From NCBI GenBank assembly GCA_027596075.1, contig JADGJC010000270.1, forward strand, positions 1 to 56,663: DNA of 56,663 nt. The letters run 5' to 3'. This document shows, piece by piece, positions 56,044 through 56,663 of the stretch. Made by a program: the position numbers and the translations under genes. This DNA comes from Rhizophlyctis rosea (lineage: Eukaryota; Chytridiomycota; Chytridiomycetes; Rhizophlyctidales; Rhizophlyctidaceae). The notes under the pieces were generated by a model. It saw only the letters and a program-made list of their open reading frames with translations, did no database searches and was not told where the DNA came from. Numbering within the stretch: position 1 is the first letter of the stretch; the number at the start of each line of letters is the position of its first letter.

Positions 56044-56663
56044 CTGTAGTCTTCTCAGCACTTGTATCTCTTTCTTTGTCCCCCTTACACCCTAGATTGA
56101 TACCTTATGTGCGTTTTTCTTCTCTTTTTGGTTTTTTGGGTCTTCTTTAAATATGAACCTTGTATTTTTGGACTCCGGCTACATATGGTTTCAACGTTGA
56201 GAGGAAGCTTGATGAGGTGTGAGTCCGCAGAGGAGGGGCCGTCTGGCTGAGGAGATCTGTTTTTGTTGAACACCAGCGCATTCGTGTCAGTCCAATGGGG
56301 GGGTTGGTCTCAAACAATATATTGGCAGAAAGCAAAATTCACCCAATTTCTGTATTCGTTCAAATCATATATACGAAATATCTTTCTTCGCTCATCAACA
56401 CCCATCCCCTCCTTCCAAATTCAGAACCAACGGGCAAACAAGAATCATCGACCCACATCCTCGGGAGGAAATTGAGACGTGTCAAATAGTTGCTCAGGTG
56501 AGACCACCAAAATAGTATGTGGCAGACCCAATTCCTCCAAGGCTGTGGCAAATGGGTGGTGCTGCTCCCTATGATGGAAAACATTCCCAATAGTTTAGAA
56601 GAAGAAAAAAAAAAAAACTACCTTCCGATATAACCAGAAGAAGGTACGTGTGACGAGGGGGGG
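56044..56663. other. right-edge region downstream of ERG25
   Basis: 620 bases to the window edge. Frames on both strands are short and unrecognised. An A-rich run at ~56605-56617 is visible. It may hold the 3' end of a gene that lies beyond the edge. Confidence 0.4.

Overview
The window reads as nuclear DNA of a fungus, most likely a zoosporic (chytrid-type) one. Genes are split by many short GT-AG introns, mostly 45 to 110 bases. The fungal sterol enzyme ERG25 and a fungal Golgi protein of the UPF0658 family are present. There is also a Tctex-type flagellar dynein light chain, a TmcB-like membrane protein, and F-box/ankyrin-like proteins of a style I associate with chytrids. No bacterial-type operons, rRNA genes, CRISPR arrays or complete transposons are visible. 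Exon joins were made by eye from splice signals and reading frame, so exact ends are provisional for the most fragmented genes.

Layout. 1-3481 (-): an F-BAR/DEP/RhoGAP protein running off the left edge. 4162-5059 (+): a short-chain dehydrogenase. 5789-8187 (-) and 8553-10811 (+): a divergent pair, the E2F partner DP and the splicing factor RBM25. 12390-16240 (+): a large BTB protein with a long disordered tail. 16624-17264 (-): a small four-helix membrane protein resembling hydroxylaminobenzene mutase. 17930-22410: a decay zone with a MYND-finger pseudogene and two tandem F-box/ankyrin-like genes, one wrecked and one shortened. 22641-24668 (-): UPF0658 Golgi membrane protein. 26768-28720 (+): a TFIIB-like core protein without a zinc ribbon. 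28990-30977 (-): an SNM1/PSO2 nuclease with a C-terminal ubiquitin-binding finger, divergent from a cytoplasmic-type GH20 hexosaminidase (31414-34994, +). 36618-40889 (+): a shortened TmcB-like multi-pass protein. 41379-41451 (-): tRNA-Ala(CGC). 42271-43594 (-): a Jupiter/HN1-like repeat protein whose first exon is only the start codon. 43939-45313 (-) and 45576-46810 (+): a divergent pair, a PHO13-type phosphatase and an Rrn5-like SANT/histone-fold protein. 47582-49665 (+): a degenerate, possibly arrestin-like gene with exon-sized tandem repeats. 49855-50667 (-): the Tctex dynein light chain. 51688-53862 (+): an intronless protein with two HET-like domains. 54910-56043 (+): ERG25.

Most genes are independent housekeeping functions: Rho signalling, transcription, splicing, DNA repair, sterol synthesis and rDNA transcription. 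The best candidates for something new are the tandem-HET protein with matching palindromes upstream, the ribbon-less TFIIB-like factor, the SNM1 nuclease with relocated UBZ and PCNA-type motifs, and the ~140-base tandem exon array. A dispersed repeat joins three gene-poor stretches near 25.6, 35.2 and 41.2 kb.
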